The notes under the pieces are model-generated. The model did not search any database, had not been told where the DNA came from, and saw nothing but the letters and a program-made list of their open reading frames with translations. The position numbers and the translations under genes were made by a program. Shown here piece by piece: positions 6,187 through 6,235 of a stretch of DNA of 6,235 nucleotides. Numbering within the stretch: position 1 is the stretch's first letter; each line of letters starts with the position of its first letter. This stretch comes from Tepidisphaeraceae bacterium. GTDB taxonomy: Bacteria; Planctomycetota; Phycisphaerae; Tepidisphaerales; Tepidisphaeraceae. Where the stretch lies: contig JANWHF010000169.1 of assembly GCA_025450555.1 (NCBI GenBank), positions 1 through 6,235 of the forward strand, in the 5' to 3' direction.

Positions 6187-6213
6187 GTGCCCGCCATGCC
6201 GTTCGGCGGGTGC
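6187..6213 (+). terminator. GC-rich hairpin just after the SugE/Gdx gene, possible terminator
   Basis: GTGCCCGCC (6187-6195) pairs with GGCGGGTGC (6205-6213): six perfect G-C pairs, two wobble pairs and a closing G-C pair, with a nine-base loop. It begins six bases after the TGA at 6178-6180, the right place for a terminator. It is followed by GGATTTGG and not a T-run, so it is at best a weak intrinsic terminator or a 3'-end stabilising hairpin. Confidence 0.35.
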
Positions 6214-6235
6214 GGATTTGGCCGGCGTGGTAGAG

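Noticed and set aside
1..6235. Defence system, prophage, CRISPR array, tRNA or rRNA
   Set aside because: No nuclease, helicase, integrase, transposase, regular spacer-repeat array or structured RNA gene could be recognised on either strand.

Overview
The window looks like chromosomal DNA from a planctomycete, most likely of the Phycisphaerae/Tepidisphaera type. The main reason is the first gene. It encodes a very large modular surface or secreted protein whose N-terminus carries a variant of the LEPR-XLL sorting motif typical of planctomycete exported proteins. The DNA is moderately GC-rich, and no phage, plasmid, transposase, CRISPR or RNA gene is visible. The taxonomic call is inference from one motif and the protein architecture.

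Layout. (1) Positions 18-4181, plus strand: a 1387-residue protein built from an LEPR-XLL-like N-terminus, a DNRLRE/CBM96-type module, four tandem Ig-like domains, a delta-60 (beta-propeller-type) repeat block and a glycine-rich solenoid-like C-terminal region. (2) Positions 5603 down to 4198, minus strand, convergent with the first gene: a two-gene unit of a GNAT acetyltransferase followed by a PfkB-family hexose/phosphohexose kinase. The two overlap by four bases (ATGA), which also argues for a kinase start five codons inside the longest reading frame. (3) Positions 5604-5862: a divergent intergenic region dominated by a 91-base imperfect palindrome made of four GCCAAG units facing four TTGGC units. 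(4) Positions 5863-6180, plus strand: a small multidrug resistance family protein of the SugE/Gdx (guanidinium exporter) type, followed by a GC-rich hairpin.

The genes do not form one pathway. The acetyltransferase-kinase pair is probably co-translated. The surface protein and the Gdx transporter are independent units. I do not see a convincing new multi-gene system. The items most worth a second look are the GCCAAG/CTTGGC palindrome, the altered substrate-site residues in the kinase, and the domain combination of the giant protein with no recognisable C-terminal anchor.
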